64,000 nucleotides of DNA from NORP240 sp965222175 (GTDB taxonomy: Bacteria > Pseudomonadota > Gammaproteobacteria > Pseudomonadales > Pseudohongiellaceae): contig OZ244938.1 in the NCBI GenBank assembly GCA_965222175.1, positions 3,596,001-3,660,000 of the forward strand. The letters run 5' to 3'. This document shows positions 1 through 7,949 of this stretch, piece after piece. Position numbers and translations under genes: made by a program. Each line of letters starts with the position of its first letter. The stretch's first letter is position 1. Under the pieces are notes generated by a model. That model saw only the letters and a program-made list of their open reading frames with translations, ran no database searches and was not told the origin of the DNA.

Positions 1-1
1 G

Positions 2-232
2 CGGCTGTCCCTGGCAACCGGCTGGATGGTACTGATTGCAGCGGAGATGCTTGCTCAAAACCCAGGACTGGGCAAGTTTATCTGGGACGAGTTCCAGAAC
101 GGCAGCTCAGATTCAATGGGCCGTATCATGGTAGCAGTACTGGTCATCGGACTGATTGGTTTCGCGCTGGACAAGTTAATGCTGCTGCTGCAACGCAAGG
201 CAAGCTGGGACAAGCAATCGGTAATGCGGTAG
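2..232 (+). CDS. Nitrate ABC transporter permease, C-terminal fragment (NrtB-like)
   Basis: The frame is open from the first bases of the window, so only about 76 C-terminal residues are present. They include the end of a binding-protein-dependent permease domain (a GWMVLIAAEML stretch, then a last membrane helix around VAVLVIGLIGFALDKLMLL) and a basic cytoplasmic tail. The stop lies 10 bases before the preferred start of an NrtC/D-type ATPase, and nitrate-assimilation enzymes follow, so the most likely substrate is nitrate or nitrite. The family match rests on the tail and the context; taurine- and cyanate-type permeases are close relatives. Truncation is by the window edge, not by mutation. 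Confidence 0.8.
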   Translation, partial: RLSLATGWMVLIAAEMLAQNPGLGKFIWDEFQNGSSDSMGRIMVAVLVIGLIGFALDKLMLLLQRKASWDKQSVMR

Positions 233-242
233 GAGAATGAAA

Positions 243-1091
243 ATGAGAGCATATCTCGAAATCAGCAATGTAAGCATGGAATTCAAATCCGAAAGCGGAA
301 TTTTCCGCGCCCTGAATGAAGTAAACCTCAAGATTGATAAAGGCGAATTTATCTCGCTGATTGGCCACTCCGGCTGCGGTAAATCAACCGTACTCAACAT
401 GGTCGCCGGTCTGCTCAATGCCTCGGAGGGCGGGGTCATTCTGGAAGGCAGGGAAGTGAATACACCGGGGCCGGATCGGGCGGTGGTATTTCAGAATCAC
501 GCACTGCTGCCGTGGATGACCGTTTTCGAAAATGTCGAACTGGCGGTCAAACAGGTTTTCAAGGGTAGAAAAACCAGGGCCGAGATGCAGGACTGGATTG
601 TCCACAACCTGGAGTTGGTGCACATGGGTCACGCCCTGAAAAAAATGCCCCATGAAATTTCAGGAGGCATGAAGCAGCGGGTGGGAATTGCCCGTTGCCT
701 GGCGATGCAGCCCAAGGTGCTACTGATGGACGAACCCTTCGGCGCCCTGGATGCACTGACGCGGGCACACCTGCAGGATTCCCTGATGGAGATTCAGCAT
801 CGCCAGGATAATACCGTCATCATGATTACCCATGATGTCGATGAGGCGGTACTGCTGTCAGATCGCATCGTTATGATGACCAATGGCCCTGAAGCCACCA
901 TCGGACAAGTACTGGACGTTGACCTTGCGCGGCCGCGAGACCGGCTGGAATTATCGGAAAGCCAGGCATTCAACCAATTGCGACAACAGGTTCTTCGATT
1001 CCTTTATGACAAGCAGAAAATCCCGTCGGTAACGAAAAAACGGGAGTACACCGGGAAAGACCGTGTGGAATCCAGCGGCAGGGCGGCCTGA
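243..1091 (+). CDS. Nitrate ABC transporter ATP-binding protein (NrtC/NrtD-like)
   Basis: Cytoplasmic ATPase that would energise the permease encoded just upstream. It has Walker A GHSGCGKST near residue 43, an LPWMTVFENV Q-loop region, the ABC signature ISGGMKQRVG near 141, Walker B VLLMDEPFG near 161 and the H-loop histidine in MITHD near 199. At about 282 residues it is NrtD-sized and lacks the solute-binding C-terminal domain of cyanobacterial NrtC. An ATG exists at 237, but the AGGAG at 231-235 sits 7 bases from the ATG at 243, which I prefer. The gene is 3 bases from the next one, so it belongs to the same operon. Confidence 0.9.
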   Translation: MRAYLEISNVSMEFKSESGIFRALNEVNLKIDKGEFISLIGHSGCGKSTVLNMVAGLLNASEGGVILEGREVNTPGPDRAVVFQNHALLPWMTVFENVELAVKQVFKGRKTRAEMQDWIVHNLELVHMGHALKKMPHEISGGMKQRVGIARCLAMQPKVLLMDEPFGALDALTRAHLQDSLMEIQHRQDNTVIMITHDVDEAVLLSDRIVMMTNGPEATIGQVLDVDLARPRDRLELSESQAFNQLRQQVLRFLYDKQKIPSVTKKREYTGKDRVESSGRAA

Positions 1092-1094
1092 CGA

Positions 1095-2327
1095 ATGGCC
1101 AGATTGGTAATAGTTGGCGCGGGAATGGCGACAGCCCGTCTGGTTTCCGAACTGGTTGACTGCGGGGCGGATTACCAGATTGAAATTATCGGCGAAGAAC
1201 CAATGCCCAGCTACAATCGCATCCTGCTGTCGTCATTGCTTTCCGGTGACAAAACCGAGGCTGAACTGACGTTGCTCGACAATGACTGGTACGCGGAACA
1301 GGGTATCCGCCTGTGCACCGGCGAAGCCGTTACCGGTATCGACAGGCAGTCACGTACTTTTATCACCAGTACCGGAAGATCAGGCAAGTATGACAAGCTC
1401 GTGCTTGCCACAGGATCACAACCGTATCTTCCCCCGATTCCGGGAAGCGATGCTCCAGGAGTCCTGACGTTTCGCAATTTCCAGGACCTTAAGGAAATTC
1501 GCGCAGCAGCCCGTTCCGGTAGCAAGGCAGTGATAATCGGTGGTGGCCTGTTAGGTCTCGAAGCAGCCACCGGCTTATTGAATCTGGGTTGCGAAGTCAT
1601 CGTCATTAATCGCGAGGCCCGACTGATGCCACGTCAGCTGGATGATGCCGGCGCCAGGATACTGCAAGGTGCACTGACCAGGCGCGGCATGGCATTTCGT
1701 CTGGGGGTCATTCCCGAGCAAATTGAAAGCGGACAACGATACCCCAGGGCTGTCACCCTATCATCGGGAGAACGGCTGGATTGTGAATTGCTGTTGGTCG
1801 CTGCCGGCGTGGTACCCAATAAACAACTGGCGGAACGCTCGGGCATTTCCTGTGCACGGGGTGTCCTGGTCGACGACCGCCTGGCCACATCAGACCGGAA
1901 TATCTTTGCATTGGGCGAGTGCTGCGAAATGAATGGCCAGCTGTTTGGCCTGGTCGCTCCAATTTACCAACAGGCCCGCGTGTTGGCGGCAAACCTGGCC
2001 GACAGAATCTGTCGCCCGTTTGTCTACAGCAACAGCAGCACAAGTCTGAAAATTTCCGGAATCTCGGTTGTTTCTTCGGGAACTCCCCGGGATTCCGGCA
2101 CCACTACCAGTCAAACCCTGATCGATAAGGACGCAGGGGTCTACCGCAGGCTTATCTTTGATGATGACAGACTGACGGGGTACATGCTGGTGGGAGATCG
2201 ACGGCTGAGCAGTTTCTATGACTCGCTGATGGCGGGGAATATACCTGTCCGATCCGGGCGGTTGATGTTTGACAGTCAATCCGGTCAAGCGGATCTGACA
2301 ACTACAGACCTTGCTTCGAACCAATAA
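1095..2327 (+). CDS. FAD/NAD(P)-dependent oxidoreductase of the nitrate operon
   Basis: A 410-residue pyridine-nucleotide-disulfide-type oxidoreductase. It has an N-terminal FAD-binding GAGMATAR motif at residues 8-15, an ATGSQP motif near 105 and an NAD-binding GGGLLGLE motif near 149. It resembles the N-terminal half of the NirB encoded directly downstream, for example in the GEEPMPSYNRILLSSLLSG and GGEPRPAYDRVHLSEVFSG stretches, which suggests a duplicated reductase module. By position it is the likely NAD(P)H-oxidising partner of the assimilatory nitrate reductase (NasB/NasC role), but this is inference. It lacks the BFD iron-sulfur and sirohaem domains of NirB. The 10-base gap to nirB is consistent with one operon. 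Confidence 0.85.
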   Translation: MARLVIVGAGMATARLVSELVDCGADYQIEIIGEEPMPSYNRILLSSLLSGDKTEAELTLLDNDWYAEQGIRLCTGEAVTGIDRQSRTFITSTGRSGKYDKLVLATGSQPYLPPIPGSDAPGVLTFRNFQDLKEIRAAARSGSKAVIIGGGLLGLEAATGLLNLGCEVIVINREARLMPRQLDDAGARILQGALTRRGMAFRLGVIPEQIESGQRYPRAVTLSSGERLDCELLLVAAGVVPNKQLAERSGISCARGVLVDDRLATSDRNIFALGECCEMNGQLFGLVAPIYQQARVLAANLADRICRPFVYSNSSTSLKISGISVVSSGTPRDSGTTTSQTLIDKDAGVYRRLIFDDDRLTGYMLVGDRRLSSFYDSLMAGNIPVRSGRLMFDSQSGQADLTTTDLASNQ

Positions 2328-2337
2328 GGGATGAAAC

Positions 2338-4848
2338 ATGAGTAAAAAGATTGTCGTAGTCGGCAACGGCATGGTGGGTCATTACTATGTGGATAAACTG
2401 GCTGCCCTTCCTGAGAACTTCAGTATTACCGTTCTTGGCGGTGAACCGCGACCGGCCTACGACCGGGTCCATCTTTCTGAAGTCTTTTCCGGGAAGCGTC
2501 CGGAAGACCTTGCCCTGACTACGCGAGAGTATTATCAGGACCTGGGAATTGAAGCCTGCTTTGGAGACCCGGTGATGAGAATCGACCGGGAAAAGAAGAC
2601 GGTGACTACGTCACTGGGGCGGCAATTTGACTACGACAAACTGGTACTTGCCACCGGCTCCTATCCCTTTGTCCCGCCAATCCCCGGCGCAAATCTCAAA
2701 GGTTGCCTGGAATACCGCACCATAGACGATCTTGGCATGATCCAGGCCGAGGCCAAGCACGCGCGCTCCGCTACCGTCATAGGAGGTGGATTGCTGGGGC
2801 TGGAATGTGCCAATGCACTGCAGAACCTGGGCCTCGAAACTCATGTTGTGGAGTTTGCCAATGGACTCATGAACGTTCAGCTGGATCCGCGGGGCAGTGA
2901 GTTCTTGCAGATGATGGTCGAAGAATTGGGGGTACGGGTACATACCGGCAAGGAGACAAAGCAGATCACCCGGGGTAACGGGTCAAGATTCCGCCTGTTA
3001 TTCGCCGACGAAACTGAACTGGCTACCGACCTGGTGGTTTTCTCGGCGGGCATTCGTCCACAGGACAGCCTGGCTCGAGATGCGGATCTGGAGATTGCCG
3101 ATCGAGGTGGAGTGATCATCGATTACCATTGTCGCACCAGCGATTCGGATATTTTTGCCATCGGTGAATGTGCGTCTTTCGGCAACCGGGTTTTCGGCCT
3201 GGTGGCACCGGGCTACCGAATGGCGGATGCAGCAGTCAGCCAATTGACCGCTGAGAAAGTGGCATTTCAAGGTGCCGACATGAGTACCAAGCTCAAGCTG
3301 CTGGGTGTCGATGTCGGCTCCATCGGCGATGCCCGGGGTATCGACAATGACGGCCCGAGTTTTCAATACGCCAACGAAAAGGCCAGGGTTTACAAACGAA
3401 TCAATGTCTCCGCCGATGGCAAACGACTACTTGGTGCGGTACTGGTGGGTGACTGCCAGGACTACGACACCTTGCTGCAGTTTTATTTGAACGGCATTGA
3501 ACTGCCCGATGAACCCGAATCGCTTATCCTGCCAAATACTGCCGATAAGCCGGTGTTGAATGCCGGCTCGCTACCGCTGAACGCAACAATCTGCTCCTGC
3601 CACAATGTCAGCAAGGGCAGAATCATCGAGGTGATGGACGCGGGTGCCGAATCACTGGGAGACGTCAAAGTCGCTACAGCAGCGAGTACCGGTTGTGGCG
3701 GTTGTGCGACTTTGCTCAAGTCCGTGGTTGACGAGGAACTGGCAAGGCGCGGAATTACTGTCAACAACCACCTCTGTGAACACTTCGCGTTCAGTCGTCA
3801 GGAGCTGTTTCATATTTGCCAGGTTGAAGAAATAAAAACTTTTGCTGATTTACTGCAGCTCAGGGGCTCCGGCCGTGGATGTGATATCTGTAAACCGGCG
3901 GTGGCATCCATACTTGCTTCATTATGGAATGAACATATTCTCGCTACTCCTCACATCCCGCTGCAGGACACCAATGACACTTTCATGGCCAACATGCAGA
4001 AAGACGGCACGTATTCGGTTGTCCCGCGAATAGCCGGCGGAGAGATTACACCTGAAAAACTGTTGGTAATTGGTGGTGTCGCCAGGAAATATGATCTTTA
4101 CACAAAGATTACCGGTGGTCAGCGGATAGATCTCTTTGGCGCCAGGCTGGACCAGCTGCCCGATATCTGGAATGAACTCGTGGAAGCCGGATTTGAAACC
4201 GGGCACGCCTATGGCAAGGCGCTGCGCACGGTTAAATCATGCGTCGGCAGCAGCTGGTGTCGTTATGGGGTACAGGACAGTGTCGGTATGGCGATCTACA
4301 TCGAAAATCGTTACAAGGGGCTGCGTGCTCCCCACAAGATAAAGTCGGCCGTCTCCGGTTGTACCCGCGAGTGCGCTGAAGCCCAGTCCAAGGATTTCGG
4401 TGTTATCGCTACTGAGAAAGGCTGGAACCTTTACGTGTGTGGAAATGGCGGTATGCGACCAAGACATGCCGACCTGTTTGCCACGGATCTTGATGACAGG
4501 ACACTGATTCGATATATCGATCGCTTCCTCATGTTCTATATCCGTACTGCAGGCCGCCTGCAACGTACTTCGGTCTGGATGGAAAACCTGGAAGGTGGAC
4601 TGGACTACCTCAAGAAAGTTGTCATTGAGGACAGCCTGGATATCGGAGAAGAACTCGAGCGGCAGATGGCCAATATTGTCGGCACCTACCAGTGTGAGTG
4701 GAAAGCCACCATAGCGGATCCGCAGAAGCTGAAACGCTTTCGTCAATTTGTTAACTCGACAGACGAAGACGACAGCGTGGTGTTCGTCAGGGAACGCGGG
4801 CAGCCAAGGCCGGCGAAGGAGGAAGAAAAAATGGAGGTGCTGAGCTGA
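2338..4848 (+). CDS. nirB: Assimilatory nitrite reductase [NAD(P)H], large subunit
   Basis: Reduces nitrite to ammonium in the cytoplasm with NAD(P)H. The 836 residues match the usual length. In order: FAD domain (GNGMVGHYY near 9), NAD domain (GGGLLGLE near 150), a BFD-like [2Fe-2S] region with CSCHNV near 418 and TGCGGC near 450, a second partial BFD motif with GCDICKP near 513, then the sulfite/nitrite reductase half domain. The sirohaem/[4Fe-4S] ligands are visible as CVGSSWC near 634 and GCTREC near 674. ATG follows a GGGATGAAAC spacer. The stop overlaps the nirD start as TGATG, indicating translational coupling. Confidence 0.97.
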   Translation: MSKKIVVVGNGMVGHYYVDKLAALPENFSITVLGGEPRPAYDRVHLSEVFSGKRPEDLALTTREYYQDLGIEACFGDPVMRIDREKKTVTTSLGRQFDYDKLVLATGSYPFVPPIPGANLKGCLEYRTIDDLGMIQAEAKHARSATVIGGGLLGLECANALQNLGLETHVVEFANGLMNVQLDPRGSEFLQMMVEELGVRVHTGKETKQITRGNGSRFRLLFADETELATDLVVFSAGIRPQDSLARDADLEIADRGGVIIDYHCRTSDSDIFAIGECASFGNRVFGLVAPGYRMADAAVSQLTAEKVAFQGADMSTKLKLLGVDVGSIGDARGIDNDGPSFQYANEKARVYKRINVSADGKRLLGAVLVGDCQDYDTLLQFYLNGIELPDEPESLILPNTADKPVLNAGSLPLNATICSCHNVSKGRIIEVMDAGAESLGDVKVATAASTGCGGCATLLKSVVDEELARRGITVNNHLCEHFAFSRQELFHICQVEEIKTFADLLQLRGSGRGCDICKPAVASILASLWNEHILATPHIPLQDTNDTFMANMQKDGTYSVVPRIAGGEITPEKLLVIGGVARKYDLYTKITGGQRIDLFGARLDQLPDIWNELVEAGFETGHAYGKALRTVKSCVGSSWCRYGVQDSVGMAIYIENRYKGLRAPHKIKSAVSGCTRECAEAQSKDFGVIATEKGWNLYVCGNGGMRPRHADLFATDLDDRTLIRYIDRFLMFYIRTAGRLQRTSVWMENLEGGLDYLKKVVIEDSLDIGEELERQMANIVGTYQCEWKATIADPQKLKRFRQFVNSTDEDDSVVFVRERGQPRPAKEEEKMEVLS

Positions 4849-5213
4849 TGAACAAAATGATGTCGATCGGCCAAGAGAGAAACGATCTGCTGCCGGTATG
4901 TCACCGGGATGACCTGATCCCCGGAAGCGGTGTCTGTGCATTGATTGCCGGGCAACAGGTGGCGCTTTTCTACCTGCCCGACGAGGACCCGGTTATTTAT
5001 GCCGTGGAAAACCGTGACCCGATTGGCAAGGCCAATGTCCTGTCACGGGGTATTGTCGGTGATATCGAGGGTCAACTGGTGGTTGCTTCTCCGTTGTACA
5101 AACAACACTTCAGCCTGACTGATGGACATTGTCTTGAAGACCCCACAATTTCAGTAAAGTACTACCATGTGCAACTGGTCGATGACACGGTTTTTGTCTC
5201 CCTACACAGTTGA
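4848..5213 (+). CDS. nirD: Assimilatory nitrite reductase, small subunit
   Basis: A 121-residue NirD-type protein with the Rieske-like fold that accompanies NirB. As in other NirD proteins, the C-x-H and C-x2-H cluster ligands of true Rieske proteins are absent; the usual positions read YKQHFSL and GHCLEDP. Its start overlaps the nirB stop, and nitrate reductase follows 9 bases later. It probably stabilises NirB or helps dock it with NAD(P)H. Family and role are well supported by order and length. Confidence 0.93.
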   Translation: MNKMMSIGQERNDLLPVCHRDDLIPGSGVCALIAGQQVALFYLPDEDPVIYAVENRDPIGKANVLSRGIVGDIEGQLVVASPLYKQHFSLTDGHCLEDPTISVKYYHVQLVDDTVFVSLHS

Positions 5214-5222
5214 TAATGACGA

Positions 5223-7901
5223 ATGAATAGTCAGTCCAGGTTGTGCAATAAAACCACGTGTCCGTACTGCGGTGTCGGCTGCGGTGTCGATGTTAAAGTT
5301 GACGGTCCACGAAATATATCGGTTCAGGGCAGCAAAGAACATCCGGCCAACCAGGGAAGACTTTGCGTCAAAGGGTCGGCGTTGGACCAGACGGTCGGCA
5401 TTCAGAACCGGCTGTTGTACCCTGAAGTGGATGGCCATCGTGCCAGCTGGGACCATGCCCTTGCCACTGTTGCCAGCCGGCTCAACAAACTGATTGAGGC
5501 ACACGGACCTGATTCGGTGTCGTTTTACCTTTCCGGTCAACTTTTGACCGAGGATTACTATGTAGCCAACAAGCTGATGAAAGGGTTTATCGGTACGGCC
5601 AATGTGGATACCAATTCACGGCTGTGCATGGCATCCGCTGTAGCTGGATACAAACGTGCATTCGGTACGGATACCGTGCCCTGTGATTACCGGGATCTTG
5701 AGACTTGCGATCTGCTGATCATGATCGGTTCCAATGCTGCCTGGACCCATCCGGTATTGTTCCAGCGAATTTGCGCTGCACGGGCACAGAGACCAGACAT
5801 GCAATTGGTGGTCATCGATCCCCGACAGACAGCCACCAGTGAAATGGCTGACCTGCACTTGCAACTGGCTCCGGGTTCCGACGCGTTTCTGTTTAATGGT
5901 TTACTTCGATACCTGGTTAAAAATGGTCACTGGAATCCGGAATACGTCGCACGTTTCTGTGGCGGACTGGATGCCACCCTGGCGGAGGCAGAAGATTGCG
6001 GGCTCGAGGCAGTTGCAGAAGCCACCGGACTGAATGAATCGGAGTTGTTGAAGTTCTACAGGTTGTTCGCCGGCAACCGGCGGGTAGTCAGTTTTTATTC
6101 ACAGGGCATCAATCAGTCAGCAACCGGTACTGACAAGTGTAACGCTATCATTAATTGTCACCTGGTTACGGGTAAACTGGGTAAACCCGGTAGCGGCCCA
6201 TTCTCAATAACGGGACAACCCAATGCGATGGGCGGCAGAGAGGTTGGCGGGCTGGCCAACCAGTTGGCCGCTCACATGGAATTTGACGAGTCTGATGTTG
6301 ACCGCGTGGCGCGCTTCTGGCGGGCACCGAATATTGCCCGCAAGCCCGGTTTAAAAGCCATCGACCTGTTCGATGCCATTGAAGCTGGCAAAGTCAAGGC
6401 GGTCTGGATCATGGCCACCAATCCCGCGGTCAGCCTGCCGGATTCCGATCGGATCAGAAGAGCGCTGGACCGGTGTGAACTGGTGATCGTGTCGGATTGC
6501 AATCGAGACACCGATACCAACAGGCTTGCGGATATTCTGTTGCCCGCCACGCCCTGGGGAGAGAAAGATGGAACCGTCACGAACTCTGAACGACGCATAT
6601 CGCGACAGCGGGCGTTTTTCCCGCCGGCTGGTGAAGCGCGCCACGACTGGCAGATTATTTGCGATATAGCCCGCAGGTTGGGACATGGCGATGCATTTAC
6701 CTATTCCTCGCCAAGAGATATTTTTATTGAACACGCTGCTTTGTCAGGTTTCGAAAACGCTGGTCACCGCGCTTTCGATATCAGTGCACTGCAGCATCTC
6801 AGCGAACTGCAGTATGACGAACTGGAACCCGTTCAATGGCCGATAGCCAGGGCCAATCCCCGGGGTTCTCAGAGGCTGTTCGACAATGGCCTGTTTTTTA
6901 CCGGCGACACCAAAGCGAGATTGGTCCCGGTAACGGCCAGGCTCCCGGATATGGAATCGGCTACCAATTCTTCCCTGGTGCTCAACACGGGAAGAATCCG
7001 GGATCAGTGGCATACCATGACCCGCACTGGTCAGGTACCCAAATTGATGCGTCACGTGAACGGTCCGTTTGCTGCCCTCAATCCTGTCGATGCTGATCGG
7101 TTGGGAATTTGTGAAGGCTCATTGATAGAAATCTCCAATGACAACGGAGCTGTTACCCTGCCGGCAAAACCCGACACATCGATGGTATCTGGCCAGGTAT
7201 TCGTACCGATACACTGGAGTGACCAGTTCAGCAGCAATGCCCGCGTGAGCAGCCTGCTGCCCAGCCGGGTCGATCCGTGGTCGGGTCAGCCCGAGAGCAA
7301 ATTTGCAGTGGTAAAGTTACAGCCCGTTCATGTACATCAATGGGTCTCTTTGACAACGAGTCTGCCTGTTTCCAGGGAACATTTCGCCTACTGGCACAAG
7401 TACCCCGCGGGTGACAGTACTCAATTGCTGGCCGCCCTCACCAGAACGGGTCCAGAGCCTGGTTCGATGGTGAAGTCACTATCAGCATCGTTGCGCGCTC
7501 CTGAACTCGTGGAGTACGAAGATGCAATAAACGGCGATTATCGCTGCTTGTTGTTCGATAGCGACAAGCGGCTGGTGTTGATGTTGTTTGCCAGCGCCTG
7601 TCCGGAAGAACTCCCCGATCAGGACTGGTGTATTAGTCAGCTGAACACCACCCATAACGGAAACAGCTGGTTATTGTTGGCCGGAAAAGATTTTCAGAAA
7701 GAAGACCAGGGGGCGTTGGTTTGCAGCTGTTTTGAAGTCGGTGTCAACGCAATACGCCGGGCGATCGAGGGTGGCGCCCGTGACCCCGCGCAACTTGGCA
7801 GGGAGCTTCAATGCGGGACCAATTGCGGCTCCTGTATTCCTGAGCTGATTAAGTTGATTGGCGAATTCGATACGGTCACTGTCGAGGCGGCAGCCATGTA
7901 A
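5223..7901 (+). CDS. nasA: Assimilatory nitrate reductase catalytic subunit (molybdopterin, with C-terminal [2Fe-2S] domain)
   Basis: Reduces nitrate to nitrite in the cytoplasm. The 892 residues begin with a [4Fe-4S] site, C13-x2-C16-x3-C20 and C48 in GRLCVKG, followed by the molybdopterin oxidoreductase core and the dinucleotide-binding domain (from about residue 580). The end is a BFD-like [2Fe-2S] domain with VCSC and CGTNCGSC, typical of NasA proteins that receive electrons directly from a flavoprotein. There is no Tat leader, as expected for an assimilatory enzyme. This is the last gene of the operon; a converging gene ends 48 bases downstream. Confidence 0.95.
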   Translation: MNSQSRLCNKTTCPYCGVGCGVDVKVDGPRNISVQGSKEHPANQGRLCVKGSALDQTVGIQNRLLYPEVDGHRASWDHALATVASRLNKLIEAHGPDSVSFYLSGQLLTEDYYVANKLMKGFIGTANVDTNSRLCMASAVAGYKRAFGTDTVPCDYRDLETCDLLIMIGSNAAWTHPVLFQRICAARAQRPDMQLVVIDPRQTATSEMADLHLQLAPGSDAFLFNGLLRYLVKNGHWNPEYVARFCGGLDATLAEAEDCGLEAVAEATGLNESELLKFYRLFAGNRRVVSFYSQGINQSATGTDKCNAIINCHLVTGKLGKPGSGPFSITGQPNAMGGREVGGLANQLAAHMEFDESDVDRVARFWRAPNIARKPGLKAIDLFDAIEAGKVKAVWIMATNPAVSLPDSDRIRRALDRCELVIVSDCNRDTDTNRLADILLPATPWGEKDGTVTNSERRISRQRAFFPPAGEARHDWQIICDIARRLGHGDAFTYSSPRDIFIEHAALSGFENAGHRAFDISALQHLSELQYDELEPVQWPIARANPRGSQRLFDNGLFFTGDTKARLVPVTARLPDMESATNSSLVLNTGRIRDQWHTMTRTGQVPKLMRHVNGPFAALNPVDADRLGICEGSLIEISNDNGAVTLPAKPDTSMVSGQVFVPIHWSDQFSSNARVSSLLPSRVDPWSGQPESKFAVVKLQPVHVHQWVSLTTSLPVSREHFAYWHKYPAGDSTQLLAALTRTGPEPGSMVKSLSASLRAPELVEYEDAINGDYRCLLFDSDKRLVLMLFASACPEELPDQDWCISQLNTTHNGNSWLLLAGKDFQKEDQGALVCSCFEVGVNAIRRAIEGGARDPAQLGRELQCGTNCGSCIPELIKLIGEFDTVTVEAAAM

Positions 7902-7949
7902 GGCGGATTCGTGAACGGACTCTGGGCTGGCCAGGTTTACCAAGTCAGC

